Assembly: GCA_006503535.1 (NCBI GenBank)
Contig: QYRS01000008.1
Location: 62,001 to 126,000 of the forward strand
Direction of reading: 5' to 3'
From: Arthrinium phaeospermum
Lineage: Eukaryota; Ascomycota; Sordariomycetes; Amphisphaeriales; Apiosporaceae
Length of the DNA: 64,000 bases
A program made the position numbers and the translations under genes. Below the pieces are notes generated by a model. It made no database searches, was not told the DNA's origin, and saw only the letters and a program-made list of their open reading frames with translations. Below, one piece after another: positions 48,410 to 61,267 of this stretch (within the stretch, counting starts at the first letter, position 1; each line of letters opens with the position of its first letter).

Positions 48410-51400
48410 TCAGGACAAGTTACTCCAGGCCTTCCTGCCAGAGATTGCCAACGCTCTAACCCCGCGTACCGGATCTCCACAGGCCAATGACAGCCCTTGC
48501 AATACCGACACGCGATGCGCCAGCAGATATCTTGGTTCAAAGCATCCTGGCAGTTGTCTCATAAAGGTCAGTGCCGAATGTCGACATCTGCCGGCGTCGC
48601 TGCGAGTGGTTGTGCTCTTTCCAGGGCCTTGGGAGATCAACAGCGAACTATCAACATTTCTTGCCATCTTGTACACGGCCATGGTGTTTGTGACGAGTGC
48701 GGTCAAGTGCTCTTTCAAGCGCTCGGGGTCATGCTCCAGAAGTTGGCACAACACCGTCATGACGGCGTTGATGTCGTCGCTTACGCCAAAGGTAGCCAGC
48801 GAACGGATTACCACCCTTACTATCTGATCGGCATCGGAAGAGTAGTCGTTATACTTTAGGTGCCTCAACACAGCAAAAATGGCCACAGAACGATTCGTAG
48901 CGCATCGATCGTCCTGGCCACTCTGATCTGCGCCCAAAGACGGAGAAGGAAAACATCTGTCGAAATACGGACGAACCGTCTCCTGGTAGATCCATTGGCC
49001 CCGGAACGGCTTAAGGCGAGCATGGTTTTGCTTAGTCAGGCACTCTTTGGGGCTCACCAGAATACCAAAGCACTGGGCTAGCTGGCGTCCTATCGTGATT
49101 TCAGACGGCGCGGTATCGCAAATGGTTCGGAGAAGCCAGTTGTGCGCGCTTGTTGGTCGGTATCGTGCAACATCGCCAGCAAGGAAGTGTAGGACACTCT
49201 TGAATATAGCTAATCTGGTAGGCACGTCCGGGCTGTCGATGGCAGTTCCTCTACTCACCTGAGTATAACTGTCAGCGAGGCCATTAAGTACTACTGACCA
49301 CTCCTCGGCGGATATATTTGTCTGCCGACTTGTTAGAAAGCGTGGCTAGCGTGGCGTCGAGCGCGACGCGCCTGCTGCCAGCACACCGAGTCGGTGATTT
49401 CATCAAGATTTCGCACAATGGCACAATTGCTCGAAGCGGGCTCTGCGGGGCACAGAATATCAGCATATGGTCAATATCAGAATAGTGAATAGCGCATTGC
49501 TTACGATTGTGCTCAGGGTGCCAGGCCAGAGACCTTGAAGAATACCCAGTCCCAGCGGCGCAACACGGTAGTCGTCAGCGGGACTGAAGGTGATTTGATA
49601 CCCTTGTTTATCCGCCTGGAAAGATTGAGACACTTGAGATCGGAAGTTGGCGCTTTCAGGCTCGCCATCTCTCCCATGGAACAATAGGGATGTTTCGAGG
49701 GCAAGTTCCAGTTCTTGCTGCATGTCCTCACTCAACGAACGTATGACGGAAGTTGCCATTCGTGCTAACTGGTAGATAAACCGATCATGTTGTTCAACTT
49801 CGTGACTTGACTCAAGAGGGAAATCTGCACTCAGGCCTATGAGCTTGTCGAGAGATGCATCCATCAGTGGTGAAGTGCCAGAAGCCAACTTGATGGACGT
49901 GAACCGTCTGTAGAGCTGCGAGACGACATGGATGGAGTAGCCCTGGAACTGTTTATAAGAGGAAACAGCATCTCCCTCCATTTCATTCAGGCTCTTTAGA
50001 GTCAGGTCCAGGTCGCCGAGTTGGTCCAAATCAATCCGTGGCAGTCCTGGAACATATTTGTCAACGCCCGTGATCCATTGCTGGCGATTGCTGGCGTTGT
50101 CCCCAGGGGGAGACAGTGACTCCTTGTCGGGTAGCAACGCTGCCAGCGTATCTGCTGATCGAAGGATGGCAATGTGAATTGCATCTAGAATGGCTATCCA
50201 GTAAGCCGGGGGCTCCTTCAACAGACTGTGTAGTCCCTGGAGAAGACCATTGATAAGAATAACGAAGTTCAACAAAGGAGATCCAAGTTTAACAGGGGCG
50301 GAGCATCCAATGCGGGTCAGTCGTAGTGCCACATCGTTCAACAATGTCGCTTGGTCCGTTGCATCGGCTTGCTTGTTTCCGAGGAACTTGGGTATTGTCG
50401 ACAAAAAATCGAACACCAACTGTTGGAAACCAGGCGGATAGAGAGGGACAGCTCTCCCCAGGGCCGTAGTGGCTGCATTGCAAATGGCGAGACTGTCCTC
50501 TTCAGAGGCACTCTGGACCAGACTCTTGCCCTCCAGAGGATATATGATGGATGACAGAGCCAGCCATTGGAAAACATTCTCGCAAACCTGCTGGGAACAG
50601 ATAATTCGAGAGCCAGGGCCGCTGGTACGTTGCGACACCAAGGATGCCATGCCATCCATTGCTTTGGCTAGTACATGCGGCCCAGCGCCGGATTCCCATA
50701 TGCGCGCGTATGCATCTGCAAACAATTTGTCGCCAAAGAGATCGTCTTTCAGGTTGTCGTTTTCACCGGCCACGTCGATAAGGACGGATCTGACCTGGAG
50801 AAGAGAGTTGAGCAAGGCGAGGATGTCGGCTTGATGGGATTCGGATTGGGTTTGTCTTAGTGTAGTGGTGATGTGCGGCATGGCGGTCTCTGCTACCAGT
50901 GAAAATGATTTTGAACTTGCAGCAGCAATAGATGTTAATAACTGGCCTGCTTGGGACGTATAGGTCGCGTTGGACAAATCGTCGCCCAAGTCTCTCCAAG
51001 CTGCTGAAAAGAAGGCCCGCAGATCGGGTTCGGGAAGCCTCTTAGCAAGCGTGCCGATTGCCTTCAATGTGGCATCGATGGTGTCTCTTATCTCTCCATT
51101 TCTAACTTCGTATTTTAGTGACGCCCATATCTGATTGGCGTATGGAACTATCCCCTGAGCAACATGCTCGTACTGTGCCACGCATGCCTCCAGAGTAAGG
51201 AGGATATCGACTTTGACGGTGACGGTCACCGCATCCCCTTGATCTAGCTTGTTCAACAGGAACGGAATCGACATGTCTGCAATACGGTAATGGGACGCGA
51301 AACAGGCTCGCACAGCCCCCTTAAGGTCATCCACGGTAATACCAGATGGGGTGACTGAGGCTCGTAATGTGATGGGGAAGTAATCGGAGAATGACTTGAA

Positions 51401-52060
51401 CACTTCGGCCAAGACCTCCTTGGCTGGCGAGAAGTTCTGGAGGAACAAGCGCAGTATCTCAAACCATTTCATCAGGTTTTGGGGGTCCCTCTCACTCCTA
51501 CAAACGTCCACGAGGGTTATCATGAAGTCGCAAGAATTCCCATGTTGGTATGCCAGATCCTCCGCCACGAGCGAATTGCTGAGCAAACCGAGGACCAGGT
51601 CATATATCTCGAGACGGGTTGTTGGTGTTTGTCGTATGAAATCATCACCTAGCTTTGTTACACTCGTGATGATTTCACTGCCAAGTGTGGGCCGGAAGCC
51701 ATCCATGGATGTCAGTTGTTTCAGAGCCCTGGAAGAAGCGCTGATGCCGGCACGGTGGTCGCTGGAGAAGAGGGAGTTGAAGAACCCGACGAGGAGCTTT
51801 ACTTGGTCAGGCTTGAGAGAGCTTCTCTTGAGGGACTCCAATGTTCGCGCGAGAAATTCGAGCGCCTTGGCCCGTGAGATGAGGTCGTCATCAGCGGCAT
51901 CATCTGGACTCGTCATCCATCTATTAATGGATGCCACCCATTGGCCAACGGCAAGTCGGTTGGCGGCACTCTCAATCGCGGTGGCAGCTCGAACAGGGCT
52001 GTCGTTGTCATCGCCATCCGAAAGCACATATTTGAGCGCAAGATCATCGAAGGACGCCAT
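48410..52060 (-). CDS. MET18: MMS19 (Met18), cytosolic Fe-S targeting factor, frame break near the 3' third
   Basis: Large HEAT-repeat adaptor of the cytosolic iron-sulfur targeting complex; supplies Fe-S clusters to DNA polymerases, helicases and TFIIH factors. Exon A is 52060-49505 and encodes MASFDDLALKYVLSDG and the long helical repeats; exon B (49442-48410, after a 62-bp intron with donor GTAAGC and acceptor CCGCAG) carries the MMS19 C-terminal domain: APSEITIGRQLAQCFGI, ARLKPFRGQWIYQETVRPYF, ATNRSVAIFAVLRHLKY and GDPVRGVRALAISGRKAW. Together about 1195 residues, within the usual range. The frame shifts by one near 49305-49318: upstream reads ATLATLSNKSADKYI, downstream AEEWSVVLNGLADSYTQ, and the length of exon B exceeds a multiple of three by one. 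No intron fits in phase. The start at 52060 is chosen over an upstream in-frame ATG at 52324 because it begins the conserved protein. Confidence 0.8.
49300..49320 (-). other. likely frame break in MMS19
   Basis: Around ATATATCCGCCGAGG on the minus strand, the reading frame changes from SADKYI to AEEW. The net change corresponds to one extra base (or two missing). It may be an assembly error in a C pair or a real mutation. Confidence 0.6.
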
Positions 52061-52907
52061 GATCAGCGCGCAGTGTTCAAAGGGGGGTTGCGGGCTGTTA
52101 TCAAAGAACCTCAGCCGATGACAATCTGCCACCCCACGAAGAAGTCTAAACGCGGGCTTGGCCGGTTGTATGTGCGCGCATACGGTGTACCGCAAACTTG
52201 TGCGTGTCCTGGTAGTCAGAGATGCGTCTGTGTCAGGTTGTGTGGGCTTCGTGGGTGTGACATGCGACGTCTGTGGCAGCCAAAGCAAGATATGGCTGCT
52301 GCTGGTGATGAGAGAGCCTTGCAAGCGACGTCGGATGGCCCAGTCTGAAGCATTAACCCCACGTATTGAACGGACTGGCTTGCCGGAGCCAATGACGGAA
52401 TGCGGAACCCCCAGTTTGGGCTATCGCTAGGCCGAATCTAGTAAGAGGGGGGATTGATTTTTTTTTTTTACTCGCCCAGGACCTCGATCGACTGGGTAAA
52501 TGTTAGAGATCGCTTTTGGACCCTCCTTCTCCCGCCGAATGTAGGATTCGATCTGGGTTTGATTTCAGTCGCTCCTTTGCACTCTCTTCTATTCTCGGCG
52601 GATTTCACCATCAGGTCAATATTGCGACGTGTTTCTGGCCAGTACGATACCAGGCCTAATTATTCACTGCCTCTGACGTCTCTTTTCCAAGTATACTCGG
52701 CAACATATCATATCCTACCTGATCGCGGGGTAGTGGGGCAGGTATGTAGAAAATGACTTATCTGAGGTCGAAAACGTACATATGGAGAGACACAGCAGTT
52801 GAAATGATGAATACCACCGATGCACCCCCCTCTTATACACGTCTTCGCACATGCATCTGGCTCATCTAGCTGACAAACAGCCAAGGTCCTGTATACTTCT
52901 GCTCATC
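52061..52907. promoter_or_regulatory. upstream region shared by MMS19 and MTD1
   Basis: 847 bp between divergent starts; includes an 8-10 T run at about 52458-52468. Promoter function is inferred from position. The in-frame extension of MMS19 (to 52324) and other frames look non-coding. Confidence 0.45.
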
Positions 52908-54063
52908 ATGGCCTCTCAAGACGTCCCGAAAACCTGCAAGGTGATTCTGGCTGATAACATTGCCAAGAATCTGCTTGCGGAGGTGACCGAGACTCTCAAG
53001 ACGATACAGCAAGATGCCCCAAGCAGGCCCACTCTTGTTGCCTTTCTGGCCAACGATGACCCGGCTGCCATGAAGTATGCTGAATGGTCCAAGAAGACTT
53101 GCGAGGAAAAGTACGTGCCTCGGACAGGGCGAGCCCTTTGGGATGCCTCGGGCTCTTTGACTAATTGGTCTCAGCGGCGTCAACTTCGATCTCCGCCAAG
53201 TTGACAAGAACACCATGGAAGAAGACGTGATGAATGCTAACGAGGACAACGGCGTCGACGGCATCCTCGTCTACTACCCCATTTTCCCCGGAAACCAGGC
53301 GCAGGACAGGTACATACAAGAAACTGTTTCCCTGCAGAAGGATGTAGAAGGCTTGTGCCACAAACACATCTACAACATGTACCACAACGTGAGATTCCTG
53401 GATCCTCCCCACAACCTCAAGAAGTCGATTCTGCCCTGCACACCTCTGGCTGTGGTCAAGATCCTGGAGTATCTCCACATCTACAACTCCATCCTACCGC
53501 CCGGAAACCGACTCTTTGGCAAGACCATCACGGTCATCAACCGATCTGAAGTTAATGGGCGGCCTATGGCTGCATTGCTTGCCAACGATGGCGCCACCGT
53601 CTACTCGGTCGACATAACTGGCGTCCAGGTTTTCACCCGTGGCCAGGGTATCAAACAACCCCGGCATCAAGTTCAAGACAAGGAGGGTTGGGGTCTGGAG
53701 CAGTGTGTCCCGATCAGCGACGTCATCATCAGCGGCGTCCCTTCGGAGAACTACAAGGTGCCCACTGAGCTGATCCGGGATGGTGCTGTCTGCATCAACT
53801 TCGCGTCTTACCGCAACTTTGATGGGCCCGCTATCAAGGAGAAGGCCTCTATATACGTGCCTTCGGTCGGAAAAGTGACCATCGCTGTTCTCCTTAGAAA
53901 CCTGGTCGTGAGTTCCCCCGCGGCAAAGCTATATTGGAAGTTTGGCATGGATCATCTAACTTGATAGCAGCGGCTTATTGCCAACCGTCCATCAACGAAG
54001 CCTGATGGCTCAACAGATGAAGCTCAGGCCAAGGCCAAGAGCGAGGCATTCACAGAGGGATAG
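52908..54063 (+). CDS. MTD1: NAD+-dependent 5,10-methylenetetrahydrofolate dehydrogenase
   Basis: Cytosolic one-carbon enzyme converting 5,10-methylene-THF to 5,10-methenyl-THF with NAD+, as in yeast Mtd1 (320 residues). Exons are 52908-53110, 53175-53907 and 53971-54063, giving 342 residues. Marks: RPTLVAFLANDDPAAMKYAEWSKKTCEE, VDGILVYYPIFPGNQAQDRYIQE, DVEGLCHKHIYNMYH, PCTPLAVVKILEYLHIYN, TITVINRSEVNGRPMAALLANDGATVYSVDI (Rossmann glycine region and NAD site), and SDVIISGVPSENYKVPTELIRDGAVCINF. The C-terminus is hydrophilic (AQAKAKSEAFTEG). It is monofunctional (no formyl-THF synthetase domain). It lies opposite MMS19. Confidence 0.92.
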
Positions 54064-54957
54064 AATATAACGCAAGCAATGACAAGAAAGTATTGGTTGA
54101 GAAAGACGCGCGATTGCGCTACTCTGTTTCCTTTTCATATTCCTTCCCCCTCTCCTACTTTATCTAGACTAGAGTTGACTGTCCGTATATGTGGGAGGAT
54201 CTGTATACCCAACTTACCAAGATATGTGGCACAGAACACAGTTTTGTCGCGTGCAGATCGAACGAAAGTCCAACCACATTCGTTGCCAGGTTTCGAGCCT
54301 CGATCTTCCAGGCGGCTGGCCATTGCCTCTTGGCCAAAACAGGTTGGCGGTGCTCGTGTATGTAACAAATTGCCAGGTAATCAGTCTGACGGAAGGAGCT
54401 GGTTCGTAGTGGGTCCTCCGCATCAACGATTCCTTCGCCAATCCTCCTTGCAGTCAGGTGCCTACAAGTTTGATGCCTGCTCCGTCGATTAGGTAGGTAC
54501 GCAACACCTTCAGGCAAGTAAGACCATTTCTAGGCACCATGGTGATACTTTTGTATGCAAGTGGGGAAGTCACGGGACCTCGTGGGATGTTCGCGGGGAG
54601 GCTATTTAGGCAGCACGCGCTATCAATTGCCATGTTCGTCATCAGGGAACTACATTATGTATGTATGTACTTGCCTTTTTACTTTCATTTCTTCTTACCG
54701 AAGGAAGCTACGGCTGCCTGCTGGGCTCCAAGCTACACAGTGCATGTATGTAATGTATGTAGGCAGGTAAGGAGGCAGAGAACAGGCGGAATTGTATGCA
54801 TAAAGTCTCGCCATCCAGGCTCGAAGAATTTGGCGACCTCGTCTCCAGTCTCTGTCATCCCCGTCTCTTCCGCCAAACCACCTGCCATTACACTCTTGAC
54901 CCGGAATCTCTGAACTGTGAATACAGCCACGAAGGCTAGGTTGTCTACCCGGTAGCC
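54064..54957. other. intergenic region
   Basis: 894 bp between MTD1 and the large ankyrin gene, both on plus. Carries TATGTATGTA-type tandems at about 54656-54670 and 54743-54765. Short frames have no motifs. Should hold the promoter of the next gene. Confidence 0.55.
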
Positions 54958-57900
54958 ATGGCCGCCAAACCACTCCCCCAATTGCCTGTTCCTCATGACA
55001 AGTTGGTTGGGTACATCGCCAACCATCCATCAACTCCCATAGCCACGCTGATCCAACCCTACCGCCAGTATGAGACTAATTTACGTGAGACTTTTGCTCA
55101 AGATCGAAAGAACCCCCTCTTGAATGACCCCTATCTCAACGTTCTGCCTGTTTTCACACAAGAGACATCGAACATCAAGGCCCGTGCTCGTAACCTCGAA
55201 CAGGAGTCGGCATCGGAGAAGGAAAAGTACATCATGAGCCTCCCAGACGACAAGCGTCGACCCAATGGGTCACAGGCAGTGGTCCAATTCCTAGGCGAGT
55301 TTCGCCACAACTTCTCTGTCTTCTCCGAGGCCGCCTTAGCCGACTTCGATTGGTCCAACGTCGTCGCTGCTGGCTCTTCTGTCGTCAACTGTCTCCTCCC
55401 AGTCCCGGACAAGTACAAGGCCTCGAAGCGATCGCTCCGTCAATACTACCACGACAAGTTCTGCCCTGCTTCTGATGTCGACCTCTTTTTGTATGGTCTT
55501 GACGAGAAGCAGGCTGTAGAAAAGATCAAACAGATCGAGACGCAGATCAGAGACGCCATACTTGCCGAGACCACTGTTGTTCGTACCAAGAACGCAATCA
55601 CCATTTGTACGCTGCATTGCCTACCCCCCGCTTACATGGCATTTTACTCACTTACAGCAGGCAGCCAATACCCGACACGGCATGTGCAGGTAAGGTGTAT
55701 CGTCAAGTATGACATGAGCTGGATGCACTAACATTATGGAAGATTGTCCTGCGGGTCTACAAGTCGGTTTCGGAGATTCTGACCGGATTCGACATTGATT
55801 GCTCTGGTGCCGCCTATGATGGGCAGCAGGTGTACTGTACACCTCGTGCGCTGGCCGCCTATATCACCCAGGTCAATCCCGTTGATCTCTCGCGTCGAAG
55901 CCCATCATATGAGAACAGGCTGTCCAAATATAGCCATCGGAACTTCGAGGTTTACTGGCCTGAGCTTGAACGCTCGAGGGTAGATCCAACTATATTTGAA
56001 CGAAGTTTCAGCCGGACTCTTGGACTTGCTCGCCTTTTGGTGCTGGAGCGACTGCCAACGACTAACGCGCGGGAGCAGTATCTGAGGAAACGCAGAGAAG
56101 AGCGTGGGCGTCCCGCCCTGAACCATCGTTTTCAGTCCAGGCTAAGAGGTAACATCAAGGATGCCCACGAAGATGAAGTCGCAGACTGGATCAACGAGGA
56201 CGATGTATCCAGTTACCACACGTTCACCATCCCGTACGGGGAGAAGTTCCATGCCAAAAAGATCGAAAGACTATGTTATACTAGAGACTTGTGTAAGCTA
56301 GGCACCTAGCCCCTTTTGATGTTCGGTCTGGCAACAACGACGCATTGGAGGCACACCAGATCGGAGCTAACTAGATATGTAGTGCTCAACGCTGAGTGGA
56401 ACCAGCCCAAGGACAGAGAGGTGTATCTTCATCGACATCCCGCCTTCTTTGGACGTGTGGGTGATGTTATCGCGGATTGCTGCGGCACCTGTCCAAAGCC
56501 AATTACGCCTGAGGAAGTCGATATTGCGAAGAAGGAAGGCGAGATTTATGTCTCCGGGGAAGTCTCTTTCCGTATCGATAATCCCGGCAGACAGGTAAAC
56601 AACCTCATGTACGATCCCTCCCTGGTCATTCGATTAACACAGTCGCAGCAAATCGGCTCCTTCAACCCTCTGACGGAGAATGATTGGACCGAGATGGCGT
56701 ACGTGGGCAATACCGCTCGCCTTTGTCAAGCCATTGTGGATGAAGATCTCGATCATGTAGAGGACTGGCTTTCTCAAGATGGAGCTGATCCAAACCAACG
56801 AGATTACACCGGGCGCACGCCTCTACATCTTGCCGTGTCAAGTTCAACGCCGGAGATTGTGAAATGTTTGGTTGGTCACGGTGCACGGCTTGTTCCCAGG
56901 CTTTCCGATGGCCGCACTGCACTTCACCTTGCTGCTGCTCGTGGCAGCGTTGAGATTGTCAGGATTCTCTTACAAAAGAGCTCCGAGAACGAACAAGAGC
57001 ACGATGAAAGACAAGACATTCGACGAAAGGCTCGCGAAGCTGGCTGCCAGGAACATGGAAGTCAAGCGACAGGCGAAGCAAGAGATGCAGACAACCATGG
57101 TTCCAAGGAGGGAGAGGATTCCGACGATGTCGATTTGCTGACTGACGACGATTCTGATGACGAAGACCATTCGATTGCCACTGGGTCGTTCGTCAAGGTC
57201 CGCGAGACAGGGGATGAAAAAGAGACCACCGAAGACAACCTACTTCTCGATGACGATGCAGGCGACCCGGATTTCTACAACATCGACATTGCCGCATGGG
57301 ATTCCCACTGCAGCGCACTTCACTTTGCTGTTCTCGGTGGTCATGTCGAGGTCGTGAAACTCCTTTGCCAGGAGTTTGCTGCTGACGTGTTGGCCCCAGT
57401 CAAGTTCGACGACGGCTCGAATAACGATGGCCGGGCTGCCATACTGACCCTCGTTCTTGCCCTGGCTCTCCCCATCGAGAAAGCCACGATGATGGCCGAA
57501 ACATTGATCAGTCTTGGAGCCACATCATCACAAGCCGATGCAGGCGGAGTCACTGTGTTCCATCGCTTCATACAGCAGGGAAGCCCGACTGTGATCAACA
57601 AACTATGTGAGAGTGACAAGATGGGCTTGAAGACAGCTATCAACCACGTAGTTGCGGGCGGGTCTCATTGGCGTTCCACCGCTACGACCCCTCTCATGAC
57701 AGCTATCGAGAGGGAAGACCCCATTCTGGTGATTCGATTGCTGGAGGCGGGTTCTCGCCCCGAGATTGACTTTGATGCATGGCTGAAAGGTTGGTGGCTC
57801 TTCCAGCCGGTTTGGGCTCCTCGAAGTGCACACGCTAACACGAAGCCAACAGGAGCAAAGGTGACAATGGAGAGCAATCTCCGAGATCACGAATCTAACC

Positions 57901-60900
57901 AGAGTATGTTCGCACAGTCGGTGGAACAGCCGCTCATAGTAGCAGTTCACTCTACTCAGCCGTCCACCGCCCTCGAGCTGCTGAAGAAGGGTGCAGACCC
58001 GAATGTACTCCCTAAAGAAAGCCAACGGATGGTTCTGAGCAATAGGTATGGGCGGTACAGCACAGGCCGGACAGCTCTGGACATTGTACGCGCCACGCTC
58101 GAGGGCCTGCGTGCTTACGAAGGGGAGAAACTCGCCTTCTTCCCAAATCCTTCACAGAGGTCATATCAAAGGAGGTTTCTGGGTTACAGTTCCTCATCGA
58201 CAAGCAATATGTATGGAAAGCCACCCAACGGACCCCAGAGAACTTCAGAGTTCCTTGAGCAGTTCAATGATGGGACGTACCAGCACTGGGTCGTTTCAGC
58301 CGATATTCGAAACAGGCTTGCTTTCTACGAAAAGGAGTTGGTTCGGTTTCAAAAAGAATTGGAGCAGATCTCCAACCATGATGGCCTTACGATGAAGAAA
58401 GACGCCATTGCAGATCTCATGTCACAGCTTCAGCAGGTTGAAGAGGCTCTAGTAGCCCGAGGCGCTAAAACGTTCCACGAACTGCATCCTGACATTCAGA
58501 ATCCGCGTGAGACCCGTGATTCCAGTATCAAGGAGGAGGAAAAGCCATACAAGTACAACTTCTCCTTCAAGGGTGTGAAGGACGTTACTGAAGCAAGAAA
58601 TGTTGCTTACATCCAACTGTTGGTTCCGAGTTGCCAAGTCCCATTATATGCGTGTTTCTGACATTGAATTAGTTTCGAAGCAGCCTGGCAGGGTGATCTG
58701 GACAAGATCAAATCGCTAACATTGGCATCCTGGGACGCAGACAAGACAGAGCCCCCATTGAAGGTGGCCGTGGCTGACGATGAGGGTAACAATCCGTTCT
58801 CCTTGGCGTTTTTGAAAGGCCACTACGACGTCGCCAAGGCCATCCTTGAGATTGTCCAGGCGCAATGGGCACCAGCTGATGAGAGCAATGTACGATACAA
58901 AATGGCCCATGACAACGACGAAGAATGTGGTGAAGGGTCAGATGAAGAGAGCGAGGCCGCGGAACCTGAACTTTTCAAGGAGATCATCGACGGCGACTTC
59001 ACGATTGAGAACATAGGGCAGGTTTCCATGCAGGTCAAAAGCAATGTCCTTGCTGCTGACTTTTTGCACTGGACGGCACCTACATTTGATTTTGATGGCG
59101 CAAAAGTGGAAGAATGTCACGACAGAGAGAGTTTACTTCATCTTGCCCTGAGGAAAAATGACCTAGACAGGTTCAATCGCCTCGTAGACATGGGTATACA
59201 CTTCACCAATCAGCGACCTCATTCCCCTCACGACGACGAGACGAGCCGAATCTACACCTTTCCTGCGGCAGACTTCCTGAGCGCCATCAAGCTCGGCCGC
59301 GTTGACATGCTATCTAGCATCATCGGGCGTACTGGCGCTGGTATACCGCTAGAGTGAGTGACGAATGCCTTCCGGCCAAATGCCTGCATGATCTGCGTCG
59401 GTTTATTCGTGTCGCCACTGACTGTACTGGCAGGCATCTTGTCAAAAAGAGTGGCGTCAACCTGCACGTCAAACCACGTTACTACCAAGGTCTCACGGTC
59501 TATGGGAAAAAGCGGTAAGTATTTACTGTTTACGGTCCCGAGAAGATACCAGCTGTACTGACGCTACAAAAGATCCGACTTGGCCAACGCAGGACGCTCT
59601 CTGATGAAGAAAACTACGGGCAGCCAGGTTCCTCCTCTACTCACCGCAGCTCTTGTAGGCTCTCTGGCTTCGGTAGAATGGTTCATCAGCGACAGTCCCA
59701 TGCGCCAGTACCTTGAGTTTGGCAGCTCCACGTCGGCAAGGGACGACCCTCGGCTGAAGCACCTGAGCCAGTCACCAGGTGGGTTTGGCCGAGCTGTAGT
59801 TAGGTGGCTTGGTTTCCAAAGTAAGTCAAGATAGCCAGTCTTGTCTTCGCCTACATGTTATTTACTCACTATCCCTCAGACGATCTGGTCTTGCACTGTG
59901 CTGTGATGGCTCCTGTTGGAGACAACACGGACAAACTCATCAGATATCTCATTCGGGTGTGCCCATCATCACTCGAGTCCAGGTCTGACGCCGGCTATAC
60001 ACCCCTTTTCCTAGCCTGCCTCCTCGGCCGCGAGCAGATTGCCAAGACGCTCATCGAGGCCGGTGCAGATCAGTCTGTCAAGGACAAGCAGTTCAACAAC
60101 ATCATCCATGCGGCACTGACGAACCAGCCCGTCCTGGAGCAGCTTCGGAAGCTTCTTGATATCTTAGATCCAGAGCTCCGGACGCACCTTTTCGTTCAGC
60201 GAAACCATCTTGTTCATGGCGGCAACACCCCTCTGCACTCCTGGCTCTTGAGCGAAAACCCCGCGATATACTCGCGTCAATCGGAAACCCCAGAGAAGAG
60301 TGACAATGTCGCCATCTTGAAGACGCTGCTGGAGTATTCAGGAGGCCAAGACCTTGACATACTGAATGGGTCTGGCGACACGGTTGCGCACAGCGCCGTC
60401 CTCCTGCAGCTGCCGGAGCAGATGCGCGTGATGCTCGAGCATAGCCCCAAGGGGCTGCACCGTGAGAACGCGGTGGGTCGCACGCCCGCCGAGATGGCCT
60501 ACGACCTCTTCCTTGCCTACAAGGTGGCGCCGCCGCGAGACATCGCCTTCAAGCACCACAGCTTCAGCCACCACAACGCCAAAGACGGGGCCGACAAGCT
60601 GGTGAGACAGTCGCCGGAAGCTTTCCTCGCCCAGAGCAAGCAGGCCAAGGTCTCGCGCAAGGAGCGCGTCTGGGAAGTCGTCCAAGACTTCATGGCCAGG
60701 TTCCCCGGCAAACGCCGCCTGGTCAGCCTGAATGAGGCGAATGACGTCGCCCGCCGCTTGGGCGAGACCTATTCGTGGCAGCGCTACTACACCAAACAGA
60801 CTGCAACAGATGCTGAGGAGCAGGAGCGTGGCGAAGAGGAGAAGGAGGATGAAGATAATAAAGAAGAGACGGACTACGTCACAGCCCAATACGCGGCTCG

Positions 60901-60931
60901 CAGAACCCGCGCTTGGGGTAGAGACCAGTAG
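54958..60931 (+). CDS. large protein: nucleotidyltransferase-like N-terminus plus ankyrin repeats
   Basis: Ten exons: 54958-55606, 55658-55689, 55743-56292, 56383-56594, 56649-57789, 57853-58618, 58673-59353, 59434-59514, 59573-59820, 59880-60931; they sum to 1804 codons (1803 residues). Residues 130-250 fit a polymerase-beta-type nucleotidyltransferase pattern: AAGSSV (G139-S141), then PASDVDLFLYG with D173 and D175, then TKNAITI, RHVQIVLRVYKS and GFDIDC with D244 and D246. Then PRALAAYITQVNPVDL, NRLSKYSHRNFEVYWPEL and HRHPAFFG. After residue 460, ankyrin repeats appear in several groups: TGRTPLHLAVSSST, DGRTALHLAAARGSVEIVRILL, CSALHFAVLGGHVEVVKLL, PLMTAIEREDP, NPFSLAFLKGHYDVAKAI, SLLHLALRKNDLDRFNRL, GYTPLFLACLLGREQIAKTLIEAGAD. 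Acidic low-complexity stretches interrupt them and the C-terminus is acidic. The NTase call and hence any enzymatic role are inferences. I recall no named fungal gene. Confidence 0.75.
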
Positions 60932-61267
60932 AAGGCATGCCGTGACTGCGGCGCCCTGCATTAAGGGGTTCGACCGTACGGATTGTTTTTGTAGAAATTT
61001 TACCACCAGTCATTGGAAGGGGCCCTCTCCCTTCTTTCAAGGTGTTGCTATGCAGTCCTTTCTAGAAATCGATAGTTGTTACTAGCCATCGTACTCTGTC
61101 TCAGCTGCTACGTTTGCTCATGCCGAAGTCCGTTGGCTAACATGTAGGTATAAAATATTAATATTGATAACGGCCCTTGATCTAATGTAATATATTAGTA
61201 TTCGGAGAATGGCTAAACATCGCTCTAAGGGATGAAAGGTCGCCAGCCCCTTGACGTCATCAGATGT
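60932..61267. other. intergenic region between convergent genes
   Basis: 336 bp between the stops of the ankyrin gene (plus) and the trehalase (minus); an AT-rich stretch near 61145-61200 fits 3' ends. No gene. Confidence 0.55.

Noticed and set aside
52061..52324. 88-residue N-terminal extension of MMS19 in frame
   Set aside because: Low complexity and not part of the conserved N-terminus; the downstream ATG begins the known start.
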